A stretch of 64,000 nucleotides of DNA from Psococerastis gibbosa. Lineage: Eukaryota > Arthropoda > Insecta > Psocodea > Psocidae. The DNA lies in assembly GCA_963971405.1 (NCBI GenBank), contig OZ020487.1, forward strand, positions 43,373,039-43,437,038. The letters are read 5' to 3'. The notes under the pieces are model-generated. The model searched no databases. It was not told the DNA's origin and saw only the letters and a list, made by a program, of their open reading frames with translations. Shown piece by piece: positions 53,901-61,027 of this stretch (positions are counted from its first letter, which is position 1; each line of letters opens with the position of its first letter). Made by a program: the position numbers and the translations under genes.

Positions 53901-56435
53901 ATTTATTTACCCACTACACAAGAAACAACTTTATAAAAGTCGTTGGGAAATTTCAAAGAAAGAAAGAAGAAAGATTGTCTTTATTTTCCATATGGGCGAA
54001 TTTTGGGCCTTTCGGCCCACTCTTACAATTAACCCAAAATGCAAATAGTCTACTGTGTGCAGTTACAGGCTATTATTGCCTTCATATTTGTTAAATAAAA
54101 TTATTATTTCTTTCCTATTTATACGTTAGTTAGTTGATTAGCCTTGTGATGGTCGAAATTTTCGATTCTGAGATATCAACGTCTCAGGAACCCAAGAAAG
54201 TGGTATCTACAAAATGTCTGGCGAATCATCAATTTGTGGGCAAACTACTCTGTGGATTTTGATGAAATTTTACATGCAGGTTCACAATAATCATTTCTCT
54301 GGACAAGTTGTTTTATTTTGGGCTAACTCAATTTGGGGGGATCAACCCTCCAAAAACTCCAATAAAAAACGGCTGAAAAAGTGTTTTCTCAAAAACTAAT
54401 TTTTCTGCGGAACATTTCTATCGATGCTTTTTAAATTCAAATATGTTTTAGGTGTTAAATAGAGCAACAAAACAGAACAGGTTGCTTTTTGAAGCGAAGT
54501 TTTTGGTCTGAAAAAAAAAAATTCTGAAGGAATTATTGATAATTCATGCCCCAATATATTTATATTGCATACCCTGCCATTATTACTGTGTCGTATTAGA
54601 TTGGTCTGCCAATTCTAGACTATGCAATCGTTCCATCTACCAATTCAGTGCTTTGGGATAAGGAAACTCAAGGCAACAAAAATTTAACCCTAGGATAATT
54701 ATTTACCATGGAACTATTACAATATCTATCCTAATTGATAAATAAGAAAGCATGTACCGGTCCACTCGTACCGGTTCTTTTAAGTCGTTGGGAAAATACA
54801 AGAAATAGTCTACTGTGCCCAGTTACAGCACATTATTGCCGTCATGTTTTAAATACAAATAGTGACATCTTATTTTCCATAGGAGCAAGTACCACATCTT
54901 TAGAAAATGCAAATAGAGCGGAGTACGAACCTTTGGAAACAATTCTTCAGCAAACATATCTCTTCGCGCTGATTCCAGTATGAAATTTCTACAAACATAT
55001 ATTGTCTCCCAATGAACCGCCAACAGCGGATAACTTTCAGCAGTCCGAGAAACCTGTAGGCCGAGGTACGTGTGGGCAGCGAGCAGATACAACTGGGCCG
55101 CCTTAGAAAATGTTTTGTTGTCTATTGCTGACCAGATAAGTTCCGGGAATGAAAGCAACAACTTCACTTCAAGCATTTTGGATAATTTTTCTCCGTGCTC
55201 ATATTCTCTATAAAACATTAAGGCTCGTTATCAGGGCGAAGTACTATCCTTTAGCTGTTTAGCAAACCTGAGATTCTTATTTGACTAAGGATAGCTGGCC
55301 ATGCAATGAAGCAGCAAAAAGTTGTTTCCTAGTTTAAGGGGGAGGTCTCGCCATACGTCCAATACAGTCAATATCAAGCTATTCAGATGGCCAAGTGCAC
55401 AGAAATGACTAAGCCTGTCGACTTGGTAGGGCCGCAGGCCAATCCTGATTATAGTGGATTCCGACCTACTAGGGGAACAAGTAAAGTTACACGATTAATT
55501 CCGAGGTGACCAGGACACTTACTGGCTGGTATAGTCTCAGCGCGTTATCATGCCCCACCATGTTCCCTTGCCAACGCTGTGCACACTACCAAGTTTGTTG
55601 CAGTTTTGAACAGGCTCTGTTCCGGTGAATTCAACTTGGTAGCCCCTTTGGCCTTATCTAACTAATATTAGCTTTTTAGTTTAAAAATAGCAGTGAATAA
55701 CTCAATGATACCTTTTAGAAACAGAGGTTTGTTTGAATCCCAGAAGCCGTTTTTCTTGCAATGTCTGACACAAGGACGTAATTTTATTAATACTGGTAAC
55801 GACATTGCCACTAGTTGTTTTCATTTCTGCAATTGTGTCAGCAGCTTTTAAGAGGTCCCTGTATCTTTCTCTGAAACATACAAAATAAATTCATTGGCAT
55901 ACCATTGCATAAAATTAGTTTAGTCTAGGTAATTGCCAAGTAAGATGATTCTGCCTGACGTTTTCCTACCACTTTATGTGCATTTTCATCCGAATTTTTG
56001 AACCGTGGGGTAGCTTAACTAGACCTTTACCCAATCTTTGTACCATTTAGGTAGTTTTTTTAAATTCGTTCACACGTTATTTAGAGTGAGCTTTACATGA
56101 ATTCTTCTTGATTGGAGGCAATAGGCATATTAAACCGTAGGTTTATTTTTTACTTTGTTGACAATTTTGCAGAGGTTGCTGCAGTCCTTCACTGGTACAC
56201 TATATGCACATGCATTGCAGCTCTAATGCAAGCTAAATTAATTTGAGCTCAAAGCCAACCAGTCACCTTTCTATTCATATTGTTATCGTTGAGGTACATA
56301 CCCAACAGTAGTTCGCAACTCTTCCCTTTTTTTCTCAATCTCTTGTACCACTTCTTTTTGTACATTCTGAATTTCAGCAATCGTTTGATCTTTAAATAAA
56401 GTGTCAACTTCAATATCAAGCAAAATAGATTTCAT
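41684..56435 (-). CDS. COG1: COG1, conserved oligomeric Golgi complex subunit 1 (12 exons)
   Basis: COG1 is a lobe-A subunit of the COG tethering complex, which captures recycling vesicles at the cis/medial Golgi and keeps glycosyltransferases in place. The spliced product is 843 residues: 12 GT-AG-bounded exons, 2532 coding bases including stop, all phases agreeing. Family landmarks: the N-terminal coiled-coil-prone segment EIEKKREELRTTVGERYRDL with KAADTIAEM (about residues 33-60); KAAQLYLLAAHTYLGL (about 125-140); an SDCLTSLLLLEAS block; and the C-terminal CNRLESLVDPFDLKVCYPYL (about residues 711-730). The protein is shorter than the human one (about 980 residues). The start is chosen at 56435 because an in-frame stop lies 8 codons upstream and A is at -3. 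It ends with a Lys/Ser-rich tail and GAFFGWT. Identification is by recognised family sequence; the exon model is mine. Confidence 0.93.
41996..42237 (-). repeat. 5S-headed SINE in COG1 intron 11, with 15-bp target duplication
   Basis: It lies in the same orientation as COG1. The head (TTACCAAGTTGAATCCAG) and box-C-like block (ACTTGGTAGTGTGCACAG) are present. An (ACT)n tail faces the last exon. AAAGTAAACTAGTTA at 41981-41995 and 42238-42252 is a perfect target duplication, and the copy next to the exon lies in the 3' splice region of exon 12. Confidence 0.85.
42298..42556. mobile_element. MITE M8 (COG1 intron 11)
   Basis: Inverted ends ATCGCTACTTCG.CAGAAAAA and TTTTTCTTCCGACGTAGCGAT. The centre includes TATTTTCCGCGC and GGGAACCGTCAGG. 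A second copy with an inserted LINE piece is at 53286-53650 in intron 3. Confidence 0.75.
42786..43582 (+). mobile_element. RNase-H LINE derivative, ~800 bases, copy 2 (COG1 intron 11)
   Basis: It starts (CA)GCCTGTCTTTTCCTGCTG and ends with an A-rich tail at 43567-43582. The target duplication GAACGTCACTGCACA lies at 42771-42785 and 43583-43597. An 80-codon frame (43079-43321) encodes an RNase H part with WFTDGSRLGSTKPRTGLGVF; further pieces continue in another frame. It is antisense to COG1. Confidence 0.9.
43640..43910 (-). CDS. COG1: COG1 exon 11
   Basis: Acceptor TTATTTCAG, donor CTTCAG|GTTTGT. It codes the strongly conserved C-terminal block: YQSQVLQLLLDIRFVALLLL, then CNRLESLVDPFDLKVCYPYL and VKKSALRLQ (human EALIDPFDLDVFTPHL). 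Confidence 0.95.
44193..44905. other. COG1 intron 10, unassigned part
   Basis: Contains a G run at about 44427-44442. I recognise no exon. Confidence 0.45.
44906..45271 (+). repeat. 5S-headed SINE, most complete copy (COG1 intron 10)
   Basis: 366 bases from GCCAACGGCCTTAACATG (5S-like) through CTTGGTAGTGTGCACAGCG and GGCAGGGGAACATGG to an ACCACAACCACA tail. It is flanked by ACTTAGTAGAGTT (44893-44905 and 45272-45284), a perfect 13-base target duplication. This proves it moved as a retroposed unit with these ends. It is antisense to COG1. Confidence 0.9.
46006..46145. mobile_element. Foldback MITE M1, 140-base form (COG1 intron 10)
   Basis: A nearly perfect palindrome with ends GGCGGGGTTTCCATTGACCT and its reverse. 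The core is GACGTGGTAGCAGACA. ATT lies on both sides (46003-46005, 46146-46148). Confidence 0.9.
46281..46435 (-). CDS. COG1: COG1 exon 10
   Basis: Acceptor GTTTCCAG, donor CTTCCAAG|GTAAAG. It codes AFETVTITEEVEDNKTISSE, then LRVPSQPSFTLQELLLHISL; human has a KIRLPAQPSWYVQSFLFSL block. Confidence 0.92.
46480..46690 (-). mobile_element. LINE C-terminal fragment (COG1 intron 9)
   Basis: The minus strand has WKTASRDKWRNRVVTVAQIL and a stop, a degraded non-LTR C-terminus. It starts 45 bases beyond exon 10, on its acceptor side. Confidence 0.5.
46729..46845. repeat. Short palindrome of the 5569-type repeat (COG1 intron 9)
   Basis: GAAGAACCAGTAGAATCCGG and GGCTGATGG.CCGTGGTC recur in reverse about 10 bases later, giving two ~45-base arms with a tiny loop. 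The outer left part has GGCTTTCACGGCCGGAGT. Confidence 0.75.
47111..47278 (-). CDS. COG1: COG1 exon 9
   Basis: Acceptor TTGAAG (weak, non-pyrimidine-rich), donor CCCG|GTAATT. It codes VNGQGRSWLEMVEVLSEGSI and SAWRTWKEFIRGQIKDLVRQ. The phase is 0 on both sides, so it fits and is skippable without a frameshift. Confidence 0.85.
47279..48055. other. COG1 intron 8, no repeat identified
   Basis: AT-rich intron with an ATT microsatellite near 47480-47495. Nothing else recognised. Confidence 0.45.
48056..48200 (-). CDS. COG1: COG1 exon 8
   Basis: Acceptor TTCTTGCAG, donor CACGAAG|GTATGT. It codes FTEDLKRSASDREMAPNESC, then ILLRARILLALTTKCPNLKK (human has FMARLCQSLGELCPHLKQC). Confidence 0.92.
48240..48307 (-). 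mobile_element. LINE fragment, part 1 (COG1 intron 7)
   Basis: It matches 6660-6700 (CTGCTGCTCTGAAAAGGGAA). It continues at 48705 after an inserted foldback element. Confidence 0.5.
48308..48704. mobile_element. Foldback element inserted in a LINE (COG1 intron 7)
   Basis: The arms are about 50 bases: CTGTTGTGTTATGATGTGTC on the left, and the right arm reversed is CAGTGTTGTGTTCTGATGTG. Both continue with TGTGGWTTAATAGTAGAA and the (G)GAAAATATAGCCA block. The centre is ~290 bases and unique. CAGTG ends would fit hAT, but I see no 8-base duplication. Confidence 0.65.
48705..48800 (-). mobile_element. LINE fragment, part 2 (COG1 intron 7)
   Basis: GAAGTTCTTCTGCCGGGAGC and TGGATTATTACATAC match 6735-6790 and continue the piece at 48240. 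Confidence 0.55.
48842..49072 (-). CDS. COG1: COG1 exon 7
   Basis: Acceptor after a long T tract (TTTTTTAG). It codes SNSQSESNLRWFVWKESDSD, then KARGLTPRVVRVCSSLDTAL. Donor CAAAG|GTTGGT. It is unusually GC-rich for this locus, which also creates a spurious 109-codon open frame on the other strand. Confidence 0.92.
49721..50010 (-). CDS. COG1: COG1 exon 6
   Basis: Acceptor TATATTGCAG, donor AAAGACAG|GTAAGC. It codes VRQILQSEMTNLLGLIPNLR and GVLGVRERVAAL (human has a K(S/G)LAGIRDAMW-like block here), then the WSFVEDVLGG helix and ERTLQLVASVWNAA. Confidence 0.92.
50011..50934. other. COG1 intron 5, unassigned part
   Basis: It contains an imperfect inverted pair: TTGAATTGAAGCGCTTAG... near 50036 and ...CTAGGCGCTTCAATTCA near 50290. 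This suggests another ~260-base foldback element (ends GAATTGAAGCGC) around 50035-50292. No exon is seen. Confidence 0.5.
50935..51130 (+). repeat. Repeat P fragment (COG1 intron 5)
   Basis: CAAAGGCTTAATTGGACATACATT, AGAGGCAGGGGCTTTACAGTC and GGCTAAGTCCTGAGAAGTAG match the copies at 30.3 and 33.0 kb. Confidence 0.6.
51165..51435 (-). repeat. Two tRNA-like SINE heads (COG1 intron 5)
   Basis: On the minus strand: GTGGTCGAGTGATTAGAGAGC with ATCGGTAGCTTGAATC near 51165-51225, and AGTCCAGTTGGTAGCGCG with AAATTCGAGACTCGG near 51360-51425. Both have A-box/B-box spacing but poor stems. They lie just 5' (plus coordinate) of exon 5. Confidence 0.45.
51491..51702 (-). CDS. COG1: COG1 exon 5
   Basis: Acceptor TTTTTCAG, donor GAAACG|GTTTGT. 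It codes VKDDKLGLVEKLLGDLTATT to HVCDKLKSWIET, the least conserved part of the protein. A CpG-rich MITE ends only about 35 bases upstream of the acceptor. Confidence 0.88.
51737..52124. mobile_element. MITE M7, CpG-rich, beside COG1 exon 5
   Basis: Ends AGCTAGGACTATACAGGCTC and its partner GGGCGCTGAAAACG...GGCTAGGACTATACG reversed. TTA stands on both sides (51734-51736, 52125-52127, judged by eye). The interior is CpG-rich with three CGTTTTCAGCG..CGTATAGTC-type blocks. It opens an 84-codon frame with no known protein. Confidence 0.7.
52328..52640 (-). mobile_element. CR1/L2-like LINE 3' end (COG1 intron 4)
   Basis: A reverse copy of 16555-16960, with the same CCTAGGAACATTAGAGAGGT and TTATGACTC/TATTGAGTCAT..blocks on the minus strand. 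Confidence 0.6.
52890..53040 (-). repeat. Tandem duplication covering the COG1 exon 4 donor
   Basis: Two ~75-base units: AAGAAGGAAGGCGGTATGCR, CTACA.TTGTA, a poly-A run, CACCATATCTCGCC and TTAAATATACCAACCTAAAAAA. The unit ends with the reverse complement of the exon 4 boundary TTTTTTAG|GTTGGT, so a second donor lies about 75 bases downstream of the real one. Confidence 0.85.
53029..53230 (-). CDS. COG1: COG1 exon 4
   Basis: Acceptor TTTTTTTTCAG. It codes TVSDCLTSLLLLEASTLDEI and KEKLRAAALLVQYTLTVACH. Donor TTTTTTAG|GTTGGT. A tandem duplication just downstream contains a second copy of this donor (see 52890-53040). Confidence 0.9.
53286..53650. mobile_element. MITE M8 with inserted LINE piece (COG1 intron 3)
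   Basis: Ends ATCGCTTCATCGGAAGAAAA and TTCTTCTTCCGAAGTAGCGAT. Compared with the copy at 42298-42556 it has ~110 extra bases (about 53345-53452) encoding NRVVWKRRCRATDPP, a LINE C-terminus. Confidence 0.75.
53936..54109. repeat. Left copy of a duplication around Repeat T
   Basis: AAGTCGTTGGGAAA and AATAGTCTACTGTGTGCAGTT are repeated at 54782-54900. Within this copy lies the GGGCC..TTTCGGCCC hairpin repeat (53950-54040, minus). Confidence 0.6.
54110..54780 (+). repeat. Repeat T copy 4 (COG1 intron 3)
   Basis: From CTTTCCTATTTATACG to ACTCGTACCGGTTCTTT. The microsatellite part is shortened. It ends about 150 bases before the exon 3 donor side. Confidence 0.7.
54931..55207 (-). CDS. COG1: COG1 exon 3
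   Basis: Acceptor TTTATAG, donor CAAAG|GTTCGT. It codes residues to about 190, including LLLSFPELIWSAIDNKTFSK and AAQLYLLAAHTYLGLQ, the helical block near the end of the N-terminal domain. It ends in phase 0 at ...EELFPK. Confidence 0.92.
55430..55655 (-). repeat. 5S-headed SINE (COG1 intron 2)
   Basis: Minus strand: CTACCAAGTTGAATTCACC head, AACTTGGTAGTGTGCACAGC box-C-like block and GGGAACATGGTGGGGC. It lies in the same orientation as COG1, about 57 bases from exon 2. Confidence 0.75.
55712..55870 (-). CDS. COG1: COG1 exon 2
   Basis: Acceptor TTTCAG, donor AAAAG|GTATC. It codes ERYRDLLKAADTIAEMK and a helix to FKQTSVSK. This is the most conserved N-terminal part of the family (human has ERYRDLIEAADTI). 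Intron 2 after it holds a 5S-headed SINE. Confidence 0.92.
56302..56435 (-). CDS. COG1: COG1 exon 1 (start)
   Basis: Codes residues 1-44 plus two bases. It begins MKSILLDIEVDTLFKD and ends in the KKREELRTTVG coiled-coil segment. The donor is GG|GTATGT. The start context is AAAATGA. A stop codon in frame lies shortly upstream, so no longer N-terminus is available in this exon. I saw no separate 5' UTR exon, though one is possible. Confidence 0.88.
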
Positions 56436-56699
56436 TTTCCAGGCTAACAGCTCCCAAAATTAAATGTATAACAGTGGGACTCTTCTAAATCTTAATATAC
56501 TATGGGTTTCGACTTTCGAGCTGCTTTCGTGTATCCGTATCTTGTTTGACGTTTGTGTACGGCTTCAGCTTGTCCAACGCTTGAAAAAGAAAATTGAAAC
56601 AACTTTTATTTTGTTAGGTTGGATAACATTGAGCGGGAAATTCAATTTTCTCGTTTCTTTGATCAATGTTAATGATATCTGCATTTGGATGGCAGCATA

Positions 56700-57121
56700 G
56701 GCGCCCATTCCACATACGTACAACGTCAATGAAAATTATGAAATTGAAGGACATTTCAATTTCTCATTGATGGGGGCCATTCCATGTTTTTCAAAAATTG
56801 ACAATTTTCAATTGAAGCGTATGAGCCAAATTTTTGAAATTTGTTTCTTGAAATTGTATTTGTTTTCTTTGTCGCCTTATTATTTAATCCTTATTATAAT
56901 TTTTACACAGAAATGCTTTCTTTTTAGAGAAATCAATTAAAATAGTTGTACTTGTCATATCACATGACGCCATTTTTTAATTTTAGATTGTTTCATTGTT
57001 TGTGATTTTACTCTATTATTAATTGATCATTGATCAATTTTAACAATGGCATAGAGTAAAATTGAAATGCCCTTCAATTTCATAATTTTCATTGACGTTG
57101 TACGTATGTGGAATGGGCACC
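56700..57121. mobile_element. Foldback MITE M1, variant long form
   Basis: Ends GGCGCCCATTCCACATACGT and reverse. ATA lies on both sides (56697-56699, 57122-57124). The arms carry AACGTCAATGAAAATTATG instead of the usual GGTAGCAGACA core, but the centre (ATGACGCCATTTTTTAATT) is the M1 centre. Confidence 0.85.
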
Positions 57122-57158
57122 ATAGCACATGGCGCATGGCGGGGTTCCCTTGTTTTAA

Positions 57159-57766
57159 GGCGCCGATTCCAACGACCGGCTAGGGCTAAATACAAAAACG
57201 GTGACGTGGTAGCAGACATTCAAGACTTAGGTGGGGTTTCCACCGACCTCACATTGCACAATGCAAATGACATTGACGGAAATTAGAATTTTTCTTTTTA
57301 TAGAAATCTATTAAAATGTTAGTCCTTAACATATCCCATGACGCCATTTTTTAATTTTAGTTTGTGATTTTACTGTATGATCATTGAACAATTTTAACTA
57401 TGGCATAGAGTAAAACAAACATTTCCGTCAATGTCATTTGCATTCTGCAATGCGAGGTCGATGGAAACCCCGCCTGTCTTGAATAATGTCTGCTATCTCG
57501 GATTTTGAGTAACCTGTCTCTTCGGTCTCAAAACCACCTCTCACGGTTGCGGGTTGCATCATAGTTTGAGTAACCGGTCTCATCGGTCTCAAATACATCT
57601 GTCACGGTCGCCATGTGAAATAATTTGGTTTTAAAATTTTAATATTTCTTTTGTATTTTTCTCACAACTCAAAACAACAACAAACAATCAAAAACAAAGC
57701 AATCACAATAACATTCGACATCACCGTTTTTGAATTTAGCCCTAGCCGGTCGGTGGAATCCCCGCC
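57159..57766. mobile_element. MITE M1, copy with an insertion
   Basis: Left end GGCGCCGATTCCAACGACCG, core and centre up to about 57497, then ~220 foreign bases, then the right end AGCCCTAGCCGGTCGGTGG. The foreign part has two ~55-base direct repeats (TTTGAGTAACCGGTCTCATC type). The nearest copy starts 37 bases earlier. Confidence 0.75.
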
Positions 57767-58119
57767 TTATTAATGACTACACATTGGCATATCTCATCAA
57801 CGATGCACCTGACAGTTCACAGTTGGGAATGTAATTAACCCAATATTATACCAATAAGCCTACTGGCTTATGTTGTTAAGTAGGTTGCCACTAGTGAACA
57901 AAATAGTATATCTCAAAATATTTTTTGACAAATCACAGCGCGAACTTGATCAAATTAATTAATTCCTCATTTCATAGCCACTAAGATTAAAATGGCCTGA
58001 TGAAAAATACAAGATTTCTGAAAGAGCAGGCATTTACCCGAATGATTTACAATTATTTAAGCTTAAGATCTATATAATGGACTTTAAAAAAAAAAAATTA
58101 ATTCACTAACATTTCACTC

Positions 58120-60654
58120 AATAAATAAATTTAATGCAGAAGCTCTATTTTTGTATGAATATTTCCACAATATAAAATAGTCCCACAAAAACTGATGGGC
58201 AGCCTGGTTGAAGAGTTCAGGCCGTTCAGGGAACTAAATTGAGAGACATTCAGTAGGCTAACATATTAGCATGTCACAAGAGTACATAATAAAAACCCAC
58301 CTGAGGGTTTTGTTCAATAACAATAGGTAGCAATGGTTCACATCAAAATCGATATTGGCCATTACAACGAACTATTTGTTATAATATATATTACAGTATT
58401 ATATCACTGACATTAAACTAACTTTCTATAAATATCGTCAAAAAAAGCATAAAAGAAACTGTACTTCTCGGGCTTGTCATCCAGCGTTTCATACGATGCC
58501 CCGCATAGACGTAAATCGAGGGTTGGAATCCCGCCAAATCCAGTTTTTCTAAATCCTCTATAATGGTTGTTACAAGCAACGATTCCAAGTTCCAACTTCC
58601 AAGTTATTGCACAATGCACACTGAGGCATGGTTTTGTTCAATGGTGCAACCACCTAGAACCCTGCATGTTTAGCGGCCACATGGTCAATGGTCATTTTAT
58701 CGTCACCCTAAAGTCAGCCAAGACATGTAGAGTAGTGGTGCAGACTCTGATGTTTCACCCGAAAGGTTGTCGATTCGAGTCGCACACTTCCTGCATTTTC
58801 TGGCCATGCTTCGGAGGGCATGTAAAGCAGGCGGACCGGGGCCTTCCTAGTTGAGTGTAAGAGAGGGCTTTATAGCCGCTAGGTTGGCTTAGTAATTGAA
58901 CAAAAAAGTCAGATGGGCGTAACCAACATTTTTGGGGGACATTGAGTTATGATTTAGTGACCTTGTAAGTTCTACCTTTGGAATTTGCATGTGCCGAAAA
59001 AAAATCATCCGTGAAAAATAAGGCGGAATTTTCTAATAGGAGAGCGTATTTCACTGTGTACTTTGTACTTTTTTCGTACAAAACCCTCTCGGGTGGCTAT
59101 TTGCATTTGACACGGCCGATCCGGCTCTGGCTGGTCAGGGACTCTAATTTTTGTAATTGTATTTGTATAAGAGCAAAAGCATCTTTAAATGCAATTATGT
59201 CGAAATTTTGTTTTTGATGGTACGCCCTTCTGACTTAAGGGTGAGAAAATTAAAAACAGCACTAAAGTATCGGGCTAAAAAAAATACAATTTTTTTAAAA
59301 TTTAGGCCCATCAATTAAGACTGTACAGCCCGTAGGAAATTGGCAGCCCGAAATTTAATACTTTTTATATTTTATTTCATTAACTAGCATTTTATTAAGA
59401 TTTGGCTCATCAAAGTTGTAGAAGACTACTTCATGCATCATATTATAAGATATTTTTAATTTTCGAAATTGATGTTTTTTCAGAAACATGCAATTATTTT
59501 ATAAACAATAACTTTTCACGTATAATCGATTTTATAAAAAAACTACAATTTCAAAAACTAAAAATACCTTATTACATGATGCGTGAAGTAGTCTTCTACA
59601 ACTTTGATGAGCCAAATCTTTAATAACATGCTTAGTTAATTAAATAAAAAGTATTAAATTTCGGGCTGCCACTTTCCTACGGGCTGTACACTCCTTAGCT
59701 ATTTCCTTTCAATCAATCAAATCGAATTACCAACAGTAAATCATTTCAAGGGGTAAGAGCATTTCGAAATAAATCGTTAAATCATAAGATAGCCTGAGTG
59801 TAATATAGCACATGAAATTTTTTTACTGTGGACGCTTTGGGATAGAGAAAACAATCTATTTCTCAAATAATTAACAATAAAATTAAATTTGCCAACAATC
59901 GCATTTGCAATAGAACACTGGAATATAAGACGGAAACATTGACCATAGTCCATAGTGTAGACTATACATAATAGAATGAACCGTTTTCGTATAGAATTGC
60001 CCCGGCCCGCCAATTACACGTCAGAATACCACGTGATATCTAGAACCCAGTGGGTGCATGTATTATCAGAATTTTCAATTCCTATATCAAAAACATTATT
60101 ATTTACAATTTTTTATCGACGCTACCATTTGTTCAGCTAACATGCCAAGTATCGTCCAGGAAGAAAATGCTAAGGTGGTTTGCATCCATTGATTGCTCCA
60201 TCACAACGCAGTTGCAAATCAACGAAGTTTCGTCAAATCAATGAAGAGTGCGGATCTAGTCATGAAACAAAAATCACATGAACTAGACCCGCAGCCCCTT
60301 ACTGACATGATCTCAAGGTCGTGGACAGCAACAATGAATTAGCCATTTGGAAGCAGTACTTCGAAGTCCAGTAGTAACGAATCCAACGTAGTTTTATACC
60401 TTAGGGAAAGAAACGTTTATATAGATACAATAATCATTAAATAAAAGTCAAAAGAATAATTAAATAGTAAAAACCTTATTCAAGGTTGCTTCGCATGCGT
60501 AGCGTCAGAATTATGCTCAAGCATTTAACGGTTTATAACTTAAGAAACTGAAATTGTATGAACAATTTTATAGTAAAGCATTTATGGAATAGCATTTAAT
60601 AGTTTAGTTCCTTACCTTTTCCCCTAAAAAAGGATAAATGTCAAAATTATTCAT
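58120..60654 (-). CDS. Unidentified gene, tentative exon-like segments
   Basis: I do not recognise this. Segments that look coding: an ATG at 60654 followed by 12 codons (NNFDIYPFLGEK) with a consensus donor AAAAG|GTAAGG at 60616; a frame ~58413-58600 (TGFGGIPTLDLRLCGASYET and PEKYSFFYAFFDDIYRKL); a short frame ~58317-58370 (ANIDFDVNHCYLLLLNKTL) with donor AG|GTGGGT; and 58150-58245 (ERPELFNQAAHQFLWDYFIL and WKYSYKNRASALNLFIE, stop) after acceptor TCTCAATTTAG. I could not make all phases agree, so at least one boundary is wrong or an exon is missing. It could also be a decayed gene. Confidence 0.3.
58722..58915 (+). repeat. SINE-A copy
   Basis: From AGACATGTAGAGTAGTGG to ATTGAACAAAAAAGTC. 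The B box is mutated (GATTCGAGTCGC). It lies upstream of the exon-like segments of the unidentified gene and antisense to them. Confidence 0.8.
59322..59690. mobile_element. Foldback MITE M3-related, different ends
   Basis: Ends TGTACAGCCCGTAGGAAA and reverse, then GGCAGCCCGAAATTTAATAC. The inner arms (AAGATTTGGCTCATCAAAGT, GTAGAAGACTACTTCATGCA) match the inner arms of M3 at 14.1 and 22.4 kb, although the outer arms do not. Confidence 0.85.
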
Positions 60655-60686
60655 CACGCTAATGCCGCCTTTGTCCCCTCCGCCAT
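60654..60686 (-). other. Upstream 10-codon ORF overlapping a start codon
   Basis: ATGGCGGAGGGG starts at 60686 in strong context (AAATGG) and stops at TGA 60656-60654. The stop shares its A with the ATG of the tentative gene (TGATG). If the gene is real, this would favour reinitiation or restrain translation. It depends on that uncertain gene model. Confidence 0.3.
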
Positions 60687-61027
60687 TTAAAATGGCGACT
60701 TTATAAAATTTGCCGCCTTTAACGGTTTTTATAAAATTGGTATTAAATTTAATTAAACATTGTCGTAAGGCAATTATTAATAAAATATATTGTTATTTCA
60801 TTTATCGGTTTGGGTCCTTATGCATAAATTTAAACATAAAAAATAATATAAAATCTTTCTAAAGATAACGTTAGTTACACGTCAGACTATGACGTCAGTC
60901 CTGCTGCTCTGTTTACAAAATCTAAAAAAGATTTTCGATTACGAATCAGTTGAGTTGAACATTTATAGCGAAGTTGTTATTTAAAGACAATATTTATTAG
61001 TATTGAAATAACAAGTAACGCATAAAG
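60655..61027. promoter_or_regulatory. Putative bidirectional promoter of SCAMP and the minus-strand gene
   Basis: The 373 bases between the SCAMP start and the tentative divergent start contain a perfect CRE, TGACGTCA, at 60890-60897. They also contain an inverted pair of YY1/Pho core sites, CCGCCATTTAAAATGGCG, at 60680-60697. Such CRE and ATGGC elements are common near TATA-less housekeeping starts. The first 20-30 bases after ATGGCGG could be transcribed. Start sites are not visible from sequence. Confidence 0.45.
60890..60897. promoter_or_regulatory. CRE palindrome TGACGTCA
   Basis: A perfect CREB/ATF consensus lies 131 bases upstream of the SCAMP start codon. Confidence 0.5.
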
